Source: Echria macrotheca (taxonomy: Eukaryota > Ascomycota > Sordariomycetes > Sordariales > Schizotheciaceae). From it: a stretch of 64,000 bases of DNA. Positions 1 through 10,016 of the stretch are shown here, in pieces (within the stretch, counting starts at the first letter, position 1; every line of letters begins with the position of its first letter). Under the pieces are notes generated by a model. The model worked only from the letters and a program-made list of their open reading frames with translations. It made no database searches and was not told where the DNA came from. The DNA lies in contig MU839840.1 of NCBI GenBank assembly GCA_030411725.1, positions 62,001 through 126,000 of the forward strand, in the 5' to 3' direction. Both the position numbers and the translations under genes were made by a program.

Positions 1-3000
1 CTGGCATCGTGATGTCTGCTGGTGAGATTAGCAGACCGCAGATAGAATCTTCGTAAGGATGCCTTTGTCAAATTGGGAAAAGACTGTACTCACCCATGAT
101 GATAATGTTGTACGGCTTTTCGGCGGTGCTAAAAGCTTGAACCGCCTCGAGCCCGTTCACTGCCGTGCCATAATCGAAGTGGCTTCTTCTTGCAAATGTA
201 CTGAGAAGCTGTGGTGTGGTGCCGTTGTCAGCTCACGCTAGGGAAGAATATCCGACGAAACACAGGAGGGAGAGCTACGCATGCTTACCTGAAGGTTAAT
301 TTCATTGTCTTCAACTAAGAGCAACTTAGGTTTCGAACGCTCGATGCCACTGGGGTTGTTGGCGGTCGTGGGCGCAGAGGTCGACGCAGAGGGCTCGGCT
401 GGTATGTCGGGCAGCATGGCCATCGAGCCAAAGTAGCTGTCATGCGAACTCTGTTCCATCCCAGGCATATAACTCTCGGGCGATCGTTGGAACAAGCTTT
501 GGGGGGAGTTCTCAACTTCCGAAGCTACTCCAGGGGATGAAACCCCCTGAAGAGGAAGAGGCCGCACCACGTCTCCGAGACAAAAGAGAAGAGCCTCGGC
601 GAGCCTGTGAGGACCACATCTGTAAAGGGCAGGTCAGTATTCATCGAACGTGCAGGTAGTGCCTACAGGGGAGAAGTTTCCACGTACGGTTTGGAGACAA
701 AGTGAACGGGCTCATGGCGGATGTATTGACCGGGATTGACCTTCCTTTGACCGTACTCTCGGCACAGCTCTTCGTGAGAACAGAGCACAATGAGTGGGAC
801 ATTAGCGAATGCGCTTTGGATGCCAGGGTGTCCCGATTGGATATCTCGAGCCCGCGCAATCGGCCGCCAAGAATCAAGCTCCATCACCAGAATGATATCA
901 GGCGGTGAAGATTCCCAGCTTGAGGGCTCCGCAACCTCCATGTCGAACCACCCCGTGGCCGCGCTCTCCACTGATGCCCGGAGAAGCAGCGAGGGCTTTT
1001 CGGGGGCCAGCTCGGGCTCACGGTTTCTTGGGCGAATAGGCGACGGGATATCAAGACCCACCAGGCCTATTCTCAGTCCCTTGACCTTGTCCCTGGTGCT
1101 CTGGATGGCCTGTTGACCCCTGAGGGCGCGATGGTCCGGGTCTTCAGGCGAGGCCTGGTCCATGGTGAGCGTCACCACCACATTCGTTCCCACGCCCTGC
1201 TCGCTGGTGATGCAGATCTGACCTCCCAGAGACCGGACAATCTGGAGAACGATGCTCAGTCCTAAGCCTGTCCCCGGATTTAGAGGATTCTCCTGTGTAA
1301 ATGGTGTGAACAGGTCGCTGTGCAGATACTCCTGCGCTATTCCCCGCCCGGTATCGCTGACTCCGATGCGCACAACGGACCTTCTCGGCTTCCCCAGCGA
1401 GGTTTCAATGTCGGTAGACTGGAGTGACACCTTGACCCACCCCTTGTCGGTGTATTTGAGCGCGTTCCCAAACAGATTCATCAGCACCCGCCGCATCGCC
1501 CCCGATTCTGTGCGGAACATCCAGTTCGGCCTCCAGTCGATATCCAAGATCACGTTGATCGGCTCCTTCTTCAGACCAGCACTTGGAAGCCCGCCCAGAG
1601 TCCTAGGACTCCTGGGACTGCTCCGCTGCAGGCCCTCGGTGGGGAAGCCGCTCGACTCGTCCGTTACGAAAAGCGCCGAGTTTCCCTGGAATTCGTGACC
1701 TGCAAAGACGGAATCGACAACATCCTCAGCGAGCAAGCTCAGGTCAACGTTAACGCTTAAGCTTGGCACCCCTGAGACGGACCGGCGCCAGCGAGGTCTC
1801 TTTCCAGCCTTTCCGGCAGTTTCGCGGCCGCCGCGATCCTTTCGCACCCTGGTAAAATTGTTGATCTTGGCAAAGTCCAGCACGTGTTGGATGGTGTCGA
1901 GAAGCGTCCGGCCGCACCGCTCGATAGTGTCAATCATGCCGTGCTGGAACAGATCGATAGTTGTGTCGTGGAGGATCTCAGCCGAGGCGAGGATGCCGTG
2001 GAGCGGCGAGCGCAACTCATGGCTAATAGACGAAATGAAGTCCGACTTGGCCCGGTCTGTGCCCATAACTTCCAGCCGGGCTACCTCCGCCATAATACTG
2101 TTCCCAAACGCGGCGAGGTAGTTCAGGTCTCCACCGCGGGTAAGGATACGGTTCGTCCCCGGACATGACCACATAAAGCTTCCAGCAAAGAACCGACCCC
2201 GGTTCCCGTCCCAAAGCGGAACAAAGGCGATGCTCCGCGCGTTGGGGAATGCCTTGCACAGGACATCCACTACCGCCTCTTCCGAGGACTTCCCGAGACG
2301 CCGCTTTTGCTTTTTCTCGTGTGTGCCTCGGTCGCTACCGCTGAAGACGTGCCCTTGGGGATACGTATGCAGGAGCGTCTGGAGAAACGACTCCGTAAGC
2401 AAATTTAAGCTGGAAGTATGGCCTCCGTGTAAGGCGGACCGTTCGGACGTCGAGAGACCTAATACTCCACAAGGTGGATCCCCATCGGCCCCTGAAGTGT
2501 CGTCCACCAAGGGCTTCTCTTTTGGTTGCTTGGCTTTTGGTGGTTGGCCTGCGATGCCACCTACAGCCGATTCCCGTCCTGATGACGCGGAATCGCCGGC
2601 CGAATTCTCCGAGTAACCCTCTGTCCCAGTGGATGTTCCGGACCCTTCATCTTTGTGTAAGCGGCGCCCAAAGAAAACAAACGAGTTCTTCTCAGCCTAC
2701 CTGATCGTTCTCTTGACGAGCTGACACGGGCGTCGAGAAACAATGTTCCGTCCACCTCGATTGACTGCTGAATGATGTGCCCGGCACGAGAGAAGAGCTC
2801 CTTTAGCCTCTTTGGTATGAAGCTTTCCTCCACTTCTGGGCTGAATGTTCTCGAACTCTGACCTCTGCTTGGTGGGGGCGAACTGGCAAACGCTTCGGTC
2901 CATGATTCAGCGGGGACCTCGGCTGGTACTGCTTCTGGACATTGTTCTTCCAGAATGGAGTCGAGAGACCGACGGTGCAAAGTCTTGTCACCCCCAGACG

Positions 3001-3992
3001 CCGCGGCCACAGGCAACACGACGCATTCCAAGGGTGTTGAAACTAATGGCTTGTCAGTAACTGCGAGGGATCCGTCGAATCCTTCCTGGCCCGTTGTCGA
3101 GGGATTCGAGCGCTCAGGAAGAACTGAAGATGGGTGAGTAGTGTGGCTTTGAGACAACGAATTTGCGTGGCCCTCCAGCTCTTCCCCCTTGTCGACTTCC
3201 GAGGTTATGGTATCGTGAGCCTGCGGCTGATTGCTTCCGAGCTCGAGCCACCAGTCGTACAGGTTGGTGCCGCCGTCCATGAAAACCCCAAGGCCCTTGA
3301 TCATCTTCTCGCTGCGCCTCTGCGCCTCGCTGACCCTGGTCATTTCCAGATGCCCGATGATGGTCGGCCCTACGTCGGCCAAGAACTTGATCTGGTCGTC
3401 GTTCAGTCCGCTTCTCGGCCTGTCGTCCATCACAGATATGGTTCCAATGCGGAATCCCGACTTAGTGCTGATAGGCATAGCGGCGAAGAATCGCACCGAG
3501 GGTTGGCTCGCGACGAAGGGCTGGTGTTTAAACCTCTCGTCGCCCCTAACGTCGCTGATGATCAACGGTGATGGGGGCGGGCTCCCCGACTCGTGGGGCA
3601 CCGCTCCGGATTCCAACTTGGAGAGGATATCAAGCGCATTTCCGCAAAGCCCCAGCGATCTAGCCAATGTTTTGCGCCCGAATATCAATCCTTCGTCTTC
3701 ACCGCTATGGTGTGGGTCTGGCCGGAGATGTGAGCTCTGCGTGGCCTCGACGAGGATGTACTGGTTTGCGCCGTCGATGAGGGATATCGAGGCCCATTTG
3801 GCATTGAGACGTAGCGTCGCGAGCTGAGCGAAAGCTAACAGTGCCGTATCAGACTCGGCCCGAAGCGCCTGGTCTAGCAAAATGTTTCTGGTTAGGAAAC
3901 TATGGTCAGCGTGATGTTGCTACGAGCTGAGGAAGCATAAGGTACTCGAAAATCTCCTTCTCGTCAGCGATCGTGCGCGAAGACTCGGTCAT
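1..3992 (-). CDS. GAF-type hybrid histidine kinase, 3' end cut by the window
   Basis: Two-component sensor kinase: autophosphorylates on His, then passes the phosphate to an Asp in its own receiver domain. Exons (5' to 3'): 3992-3946, 3887-2701, 2650-688, 619-289, 208-94, 15-1; all five introns have GT-AG ends and the frame closes, giving 1219 visible residues. A GAF-like domain fills about residues 20-200, followed by a long disordered linker. HisKA has the H-box SISHELRSPLHG (His about 622). HATPase_c has the N-box NLFGNALKYTDKG (about 807), DTGRG (about 844) and GTGLGLS (about 871). The receiver starts near 1162 with LLLVEDNEINLQ and breaks off at DITMP, whose D is the expected phospho-acceptor. 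No membrane segment is seen, so it is probably cytosolic. The ATG at 3992 is the first in frame. The family is sure; the fungal HHK class and ligand are unknown. It is head-to-head with the gene at 4847. Confidence 0.9.
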
Positions 3993-4846
3993 CGGGCTGG
4001 TATTTATGCTTCACAAGTAGATCTTTGGGCTCTAGAAAACCCCGATCTCGGCGAAGTTAGAAGTGGAAAAATAACTGCTCGCCCATCGTGGCCCGACGTT
4101 GATGTGACTGCGTCAACGGCGACGAAACGCGTGGAACGCGCTGGGGGCGGGAGCACTCCGCACCGTCGATGATCGATCACACTGTTAGATCTCGGCGCAG
4201 CCGAGACCGGCGTGTTCGATATCGACCATGGCATTTCATCTTTACCATGCCTGATTGGGGCGTGCAAGGCGAATTGGCAAGATTGGGAATGTCGCCAAGC
4301 GGACGGGATGGAATGGAGGTTGGTTGCCGAGTGAAAGTGATGCAACGGTGGGGTACCCGTGGTCTGACAGTGGAATGACAATGGAATGAGAGTGGGTTGG
4401 GGTCGTCATGAGGGTCCAGTCCGCGACAGTGTGCCAATCGCGGAAGCCGGGTTAGTGGGGCTCGACGTTTAACCTGCAGGCTTTTTTGCCTTGTAGGCCG
4501 ACTTGTTCCTGCTTCAGCCCAGCTGTGGGAACCAAGTTGCCGGAACGAGAACCTGGCTATTTACACTACATGTGTACCGTGACCTCGACCATCCGAGAAT
4601 GACGTGGGAAAAGGTCTTATAATGTTCCACTGAAAGACCAAGAAACACCAGCCATGGAGGCCGCCGGTGCGCTCTCTCAGGTAGGAGCAAAGAAATGGCA
4701 GCAGGCAGCCCCCCCCCCCCCCCCCCCCACCGTTCACCCAAAGACCTTGCTTTCCTAGCTTGCATTGCCATGAACTAAAAAACAACGCGGACAGCACTTC
4801 CTCCCTGACCTCGCGTCTCCTCCCAGCTTCCGCTACAAACACCGTC
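3993..4846. promoter_or_regulatory. Divergent intergenic region between histidine kinase and 4847 gene
   Basis: No coding region is supported here. It must hold the promoters of both flanking, divergently transcribed genes. The one striking element is the C homopolymer at 4709-4728, listed separately. Confidence 0.5.
4709..4728. repeat. Poly(C) homopolymer, 20 C
   Basis: An uninterrupted run of 20 C lies about 120 bp upstream of the ATG at 4847, probably in its promoter or 5' UTR. It is G-rich on the minus strand and may form quadruplex-like structure. The exact length is prone to sequencing error. Confidence 0.9.
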
Positions 4847-5593
4847 ATGCCTGCCCCATTCGACTGCATGTACCTAGCCGCTGTAGCTCAATACAAATTC
4901 TCAGCCCAGACGCGGCGACCAGAACCCTCCCTTCGATTGCTTGTCGGCCATTTTAACCTCCTCGACGCCCTGTCCCAAGAGCTCGTGGATTCGGGTGCGT
5001 GGGCGAGTCTAGAAACACCGCCTCTGTCCAAGCCAGTAGCGCAAAGCGACAGCTCGGTCCAGTCCAAATTTGCCGAGGATTTTGACGAGCACTGTGAGAG
5101 TGGAAACTCGGGTTGGGGCACGTCGGACTTGGATGACGACGATTCGACATCTTCATCGGACTGGAGCGACGAGGGGTGGGAACTTGAAGACGACAACCAC
5201 CAGCAGCAAAGAAAGGCAGAGACAGATAACGGCGTGAGGGAGCCGAGCTTGTTGGAGGATCACCTTTCCCAACTTTGTTTCCTCGCGTCGCAGGCCGGGG
5301 CAGATAAAAATAATTATGGGTTAATGGAGGACCTTAGGGGACCCGATATCGACGACGAACTATCGACGCAAGCGCCGGTGGTGGTCTCTTCTGAGAAGCC
5401 GATGGCGGCCGAGATGTCAAGGTTGACACCATCACCAACATCCCATCCGGGACTCTTCCACCCCCCGCCGAGGAATCCAGTGAGGCTGGCCAAGCCAGCC
5501 CGGTTGGTGCCGGCCAGGGCTCCCATGGACCTTGAGCAGCAGCGGCGGCAGCAGCAACAGACCGGAGCACAATCTGTTCTTGTAATCAGCTGA
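4847..5593 (+). CDS. Acidic conserved-looking protein of unknown function, 248 aa
   Basis: Single-exon gene. The frame stays open 5' of 4847 but only with non-ATG codons, so the ATG at 4847 is chosen. The N-terminal 50 residues look folded (LRLLVGHFNLLDALSQEL, a helix with regular leucines). The rest is low complexity: an Asp/Glu/Ser stretch (residues about 85-125), then a proline-rich segment and a Gln/Arg tail near 235. No catalytic motif or signal peptide is visible. I recognise the N-terminal helix only as a type seen in small ascomycete proteins of unknown role. Coding is supported by codon use and length rather than by a known domain. Confidence 0.65.
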   Translation: MPAPFDCMYLAAVAQYKFSAQTRRPEPSLRLLVGHFNLLDALSQELVDSGAWASLETPPLSKPVAQSDSSVQSKFAEDFDEHCESGNSGWGTSDLDDDDSTSSSDWSDEGWELEDDNHQQQRKAETDNGVREPSLLEDHLSQLCFLASQAGADKNNYGLMEDLRGPDIDDELSTQAPVVVSSEKPMAAEMSRLTPSPTSHPGLFHPPPRNPVRLAKPARLVPARAPMDLEQQRRQQQQTGAQSVLVIS

Positions 5594-6079
5594 AGCAAGT
5601 GTGTGCCCGCGAACGAATATGGAACTATCCGGGATCACCGCGAGCAGGCGTCTTCGCATCGCCGCATATTAGACTGCGAAGCCCAGTTTTCAGCTTCTGC
5701 ATACAGCGCCTCTGCTGGCCACTCCACGGCAAGGGCAGTAGCATCGACAACCGTGGATCAAGGCGATGCTTTACGTCTTGCAGACGATATTACCAAGCAC
5801 GAAAGCAGTCGAGGATATGTTGTATACCTTGGCGTCTTGTCCCAGTCACCGGGATCCTTGCACCGACGTCCTACTGTAAAGGAGGGCATCATCACAGTTT
5901 GTTGGGCTTGGATGCGGAGCAGAGTTGGACATGGGCACCAGAGACATGGACAAGCAGATGAGTCCATGCCCTTGGGATTGACAAACTGTTATGCCACTGA
6001 TAATAATAAAAACAAAACAATAGAAATTCAAGCGCTGATCCACCCCCTCTGATGTATACGCGGGCAAGTGCAGGTTGTT
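5594..6079. other. Convergent intergenic region, no gene seen
   Basis: Lies between two convergent genes and should contain both 3' UTRs. Small open frames here overlap each other on both strands and show no domain or splice pattern. Confidence 0.5.
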
Positions 6080-6730
6080 TCAATCTTCATCCTCCCCCTT
6101 ATCCGGTCTATCTTCATGTTGCTGACGCGCCCGATTACTCAACAGACTCTCCAGCTGGCCATTCTGCTCTGCTAGCACCCTTTGCTCCCTTTCCAGCGCC
6201 AAAATTCGAAGCCTCGCGCGCTCTAGGAGATCAACCTCCTCGTCTTCCATCTCTGCATCCGTCGTGGGTCCTCCGGCGCCTTCATGTTGGCTGGAAACCC
6301 CGCCGTTGCTTTCCTGCCCGGGTGGGAGGGAACCAGCTCCTGCAGCGGCATCTGCGGGCGGAGGAGGCAGCATCTCTCGCAACTCCCTGAACCGCGAGTC
6401 CAGCGGCTCGTGCCCGTCCCCGATGAGCGACCTGCCCGCCGCCCTGCCCGCCACGTGGTTCATATCCCCAGCCGGCTCCCCGTTGTTGTTGTTGCTGGTG
6501 TTGGCGCTGTCTTCTGGGAGCGGCCGGCCTTGGCTGTTGAAATTGTGTCCTTGGGGGGTGGCGCATCGGCCATGATCGGCAGTTCGATTCGGTTCTCGAC
6601 CGATAATACTGCTTGATCCATTTGACGTTGTTGTCAGCTCCGCCTCCTCCTCAGCCTCCTGCCCCGCCTCTGCCTCTGTTTCGCGGGGTTCGTCTCGGGT
6701 TCTCAGGGTACGAGATAGATCGTCGTCCAT
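6080..6730 (-). CDS. Low-complexity protein with C-terminal coiled coil, 216 aa
   Basis: Single exon starting at an ATG. The first 40 residues are acidic (Glu/Ala-rich), the centre is disordered with an Asn run, and residues about 165-200 form a heptad-like amphipathic helix (RILALEREQRVLAEQNGQLE) that would make a coiled coil or zipper. There is no basic region in front of the helix, so a bZIP factor is not supported. No function can be assigned. It is convergent with the 4847 gene and co-oriented with the bHLH gene at 7474-8655. Confidence 0.6.
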   Translation of the reverse strand: MDDDLSRTLRTRDEPRETEAEAGQEAEEEAELTTTSNGSSSIIGREPNRTADHGRCATPQGHNFNSQGRPLPEDSANTSNNNNGEPAGDMNHVAGRAAGRSLIGDGHEPLDSRFRELREMLPPPPADAAAGAGSLPPGQESNGGVSSQHEGAGGPTTDAEMEDEEVDLLERARLRILALEREQRVLAEQNGQLESLLSNRARQQHEDRPDKGEDED

Positions 6731-7473
6731 TTGGGTGAGCTTGTCGAGATGGGGCTAAAATGGATGAACGTGTGTCAATAGTAGTCCTTGGGCAATGAGG
6801 ACGAGGGGTTGAGCCACTGGGGCTGAAGGGCCGGGTCTTAGCAGCGCAAGTTTCTGTCTGTGGCAGCTGACTGCTTTGCGAGATGGCTGGGCGCTGGTTG
6901 GGTTTCGGAGCTGAGTCTTTAGATGCATAAGGTCTGTCCAGTCCATATCAGGCCTGGCCGCTGCGTCGCTTGCGTATGTCGGTTCGGTTGGCAAGGTACT
7001 TATTCTAGAAGTAGCCAACCATATTACGGTGCTACCAATCGAATTCACGCCCTGCTCCGGACGGGACCTGTGGGATTCTGATCTGGTCGACTCTTAGATG
7101 CGGATTTCACAGGGTCTCCGATGCTGATGCTAGGGTACATAGCAGGTGTGTCCAGATTACCAAGGGCAAGGCAGATAGGACCAGCCAATGAACCTGAAGA
7201 GAAAGAGCGATTCCGAGGAGTCATGTGGCCATGTATTAATGCTCCACAGGTTATTCGTTGAAATCGCCGCAACACGATGGCTTACGACGACAACATGTGA
7301 CGCATCCCCGAAGCAGCAAGAAAAAAATAGAAGCGGGACACCCCGAGAGGACACCCGAGACAGATAGGCAACTAAAGTGGCACCAATACGAAGGCCCCAG
7401 GTGTTCACCTAAGGTGTATTATGTAGCAAGGTAGTTAGGTAGGTACCTTACATAGCAAACAGTCCGTCCGAAT
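6731..7473. other. Intergenic region, no gene seen
   Basis: Contains the presumed promoter of the 216-aa gene and the 3' UTR of the bHLH gene. Nothing with coding character, repeats or RNA structure was recognised. Confidence 0.5.
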
Positions 7474-8655
7474 TCAGTACGGGGGTTGTGGAGCCAGCCT
7501 CGGATTCGTACATGACATGGCAGTAGCAGCAGCACCGCCGGCAGTCTCCAAATCCCACATCAGCTGGTCCTGGCGCGCCAACAGCTCCCGATTCTGCTGC
7601 TCGAGCGTGTTTATGCGCCGCGTCGCCATACCCAAGACCTCGGCCTTGCTGATGCTCTTGTCCGGCACATCATCCCCCAGCCCCTGCCCCCCCTCGAGCG
7701 TCTCGTACCTGGCGGGCAATACGGCGAGCAACCGCTCAAACTGCGCGTTCAGCCGGTTCCGATACTGCTTCTCGACCAGGTTGTGGGTGCGGCGGATAAG
7801 ACCCTGATCCTTGACCGCATCGGCGGCGCTCTCGTCACCGTCACCGTCGCCACCACGCTCACCCCCACCGCTGCCGCGAGCGCTACTACTGCCCCCGTGG
7901 GAAGGGTCATCTTCGTGCTGCCGCCGGGGGGTTATCGGTCTGGTCGCTTTGGGTGATTTCGGGCCGACCCTCCTTTGTCTTTGTGTTGTTGTTTGTTTGG
8001 GGAACCCTGTGTTCGATGTTTGGGACCATCGGCGCCTTGGGCGCGGAAGGGGTGCCATCGAGCCAGGGGGTGCAGCAGTCGGCGAGCTCTCCGTTGGTGG
8101 GGGCGAGAAGGAGTGGTGTTCGTGGCTAGGGTCAGGATTGATTTCGGTGCCGATTCCGGTCCCCGTCCAGACGTCCCGAGACACAAACCCGCCGCCTGAG
8201 AAATAGTCCATGCCGCCGCTGACAGTGAGAGGTGTGAGGGATGTGAAGGGTAAAGTGGGTGAGGCAGGCGACAGAGAAGAGACAGGTGAGATGGGGACGC
8301 TGGGCGAATATAGCACTGGCGGCATACTGGTCTGGGATAACTCCATGTTGTAGACGACTGATGGGCCTGCTGGGCTGTCCACACCGACTGTCGCCGACGA
8401 CGCGAAGAAGTTGGCTTCTCCGCCCGTCGCAACGGGAGGTCTGCTGTTTGGGTTGTCGCAGTACACGAGCGCATTCGTGTCGAGGGAGGAGGCAGTGTAG
8501 CAGTACTGTTCGGCGGTCCAAGGGATATAGTTGTCGCTGGCTGAGGACGCGTCTATGTCGCTTTGGGGACAGGTCGTGCCAGGCATTCGACTGTCCTGAG
8601 CGTTCAAGTTGGAGAAGCTCTCGGTTGTTCGCTGCGAATTGGGTGTCGGGTCCAT
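7474..8655 (-). CDS. bHLH transcription factor, SREBP-like type, 393 aa
   Basis: Basic helix-loop-helix DNA-binding protein, expected in the nucleus. The bHLH lies near residues 280-360: the basic region HNLVEKQYRNRLN carries the H-E-R set that reads E-boxes, with Tyr where most bHLH proteins have Arg, which is typical of the SREBP subgroup. The loop is long and Gly-rich, helix 2 (KAEVLGMATRRINTLEQ) continues into a short leucine zipper, and the N-terminal 270 residues are Ser/Pro/Thr-rich and look like an activation region. No transmembrane pair follows the bHLH, so it is not a full-length membrane-bound SREBP; fungi have many soluble members. The start is the ATG at 8655; upstream codons in frame are non-ATG. 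Confidence 0.85.
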   Translation of the reverse strand: MDPTPNSQRTTESFSNLNAQDSRMPGTTCPQSDIDASSASDNYIPWTAEQYCYTASSLDTNALVYCDNPNSRPPVATGGEANFFASSATVGVDSPAGPSVVYNMELSQTSMPPVLYSPSVPISPVSSLSPASPTLPFTSLTPLTVSGGMDYFSGGGFVSRDVWTGTGIGTEINPDPSHEHHSFSPPPTESSPTAAPPGSMAPLPRPRRRWSQTSNTGFPKQTTTQRQRRVGPKSPKATRPITPRRQHEDDPSHGGSSSARGSGGGERGGDGDGDESAADAVKDQGLIRRTHNLVEKQYRNRLNAQFERLLAVLPARYETLEGGQGLGDDVPDKSISKAEVLGMATRRINTLEQQNRELLARQDQLMWDLETAGGAAATAMSCTNPRLAPQPPY

Positions 8656-8916
8656 GGTGCACGGGTTTGGCAATTGGCGAACGGGATGGATGTATTATTT
8701 GCATTCGTCTCCTGGACGGGGTCCGCCGGCATTTTCCACTTGCTCGTTCACACAAGACGGATACAAGGCTAAGGGGGGACTCACCAAGGAAATGGATGGG
8801 CTCAGGTCCAAGGGGAACGCCGTAGACCCACAAGCCTGGAAGAGCAACGATCGGCCCCACACTTACTTGTGGAACACTGTCGCCCATTGGCCGGTGATGG
8901 GTGGCGGGGACCATTC

Positions 8917-8941
8917 ACACACACACGCACACACGCACGCA
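8917..8941. repeat. CA-rich microsatellite
   Basis: Short interrupted CA/CACG repeat in the upstream region of the bHLH gene. Confidence 0.8.
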
Positions 8942-9177
8942 GAGAGGCAGGCGTCAGGCCATCGGCCACCAACCCCTCGAACTAGCCCACAAAACAGGGT
9001 CAGCCGAACCATCGTCATTGAAGAAAGTCCACAAGAGAGCTTAATCGATGCACAGGATCCGGTAGACAGGTTTCTAATCACCAGAAACATCTTCTGGAAG
9101 GATTTTAAGTGATTTTGATCGCTATTTGGCCATTAAAACCAACAAAGGCACATCGTTTGTGCAACCGATGCCGTAAT

Positions 9178-9193
9178 GGGGGGGGGGGGGGGG
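9178..9193. repeat. Poly(G) homopolymer, 16 G
   Basis: Uninterrupted run of G in the intergenic region between the bHLH and kinase genes. Length uncertain because of the homopolymer. Confidence 0.85.
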
Positions 9194-10016
9194 CAAAATC
9201 GAAACCGGCAAGCCACGAAAATGCCTGCAGCCGATAGATCACAATGCGGGCTTCGCCCTTTCTGTTTGACTGTGATGCATCGAATGAAAGCCGATGTCCG
9301 CGCCAGTTGGCGATGGAGGGCCGTGGCGGTTGTGCTGATGTGCGAAGAAAGCCTTCGATGACGACCAGTCTGTTATCATTACACAACTTAGGTCTAGGGT
9401 CACGGTTCACCTAGGCTCAGCAAACCCTCTTTGTTCATCCCGTACCAGCTTTCAATCATTCAGATCCAACCTTCGATGCAAATGCTCTGGGCCGCCGTAT
9501 GTCATTATCCGAGTTCGCCACCGCCGAGTTTTAGACAGGTATTTGCGTCTACCGTGCAGTGGCGTTCGGCATTTGGATCAGGCGGGGACATTCAGTTGCC
9601 GGGTTTGTTGAGGAAGGACCTAATAATTTCTGCGATAAGCGTGTTCAAACCTCCCCGGTGCCCACCAAGTCGTTTATCACATCAAGCTCGGGTTAATATA
9701 TCAAGCGTTAATAATCCACAGCTATCACGGAGCAGGTTGGACTAAAGAAAAAGTCTGCTAGGCGGCTGGTAATATTACCGGACAAATAACCTTAAAGGTT
9801 AGCTTCGATTCTAGCAGCGCGGGTCTTTCCGCTCACACTCCTCACTCCGCCTCCCAGAGCCTGGCCGACAGATTTTGAGGCAACCAGGGAACAGTCCCTA
9901 GAAACCCCGCAATGTCTCTCGATCTCATCAAGTTCATCGCACGGCTGTCACGAAATATGTGGATGTGTCAATAATCACACTCATCCCCCTCTCAACTTCA
10001 TCACATCCACCGGAAA

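Larger units (their letters stand above)
8656..10016. promoter_or_regulatory. Divergent promoter region of bHLH and kinase genes, with simple repeats
   Basis: 1.36 kb between two head-to-head genes, without a supportable coding region. It holds a CA-rich microsatellite (8917-8941) and a G16 tract (9178-9193). Long upstream regions are common for regulatory genes. Confidence 0.5.

Noticed and set aside
5599..6052. Two overlapping plus-strand frames after the 4847 gene
   Set aside because: They lie directly behind its stop codon and fit 3' UTR; no domain.
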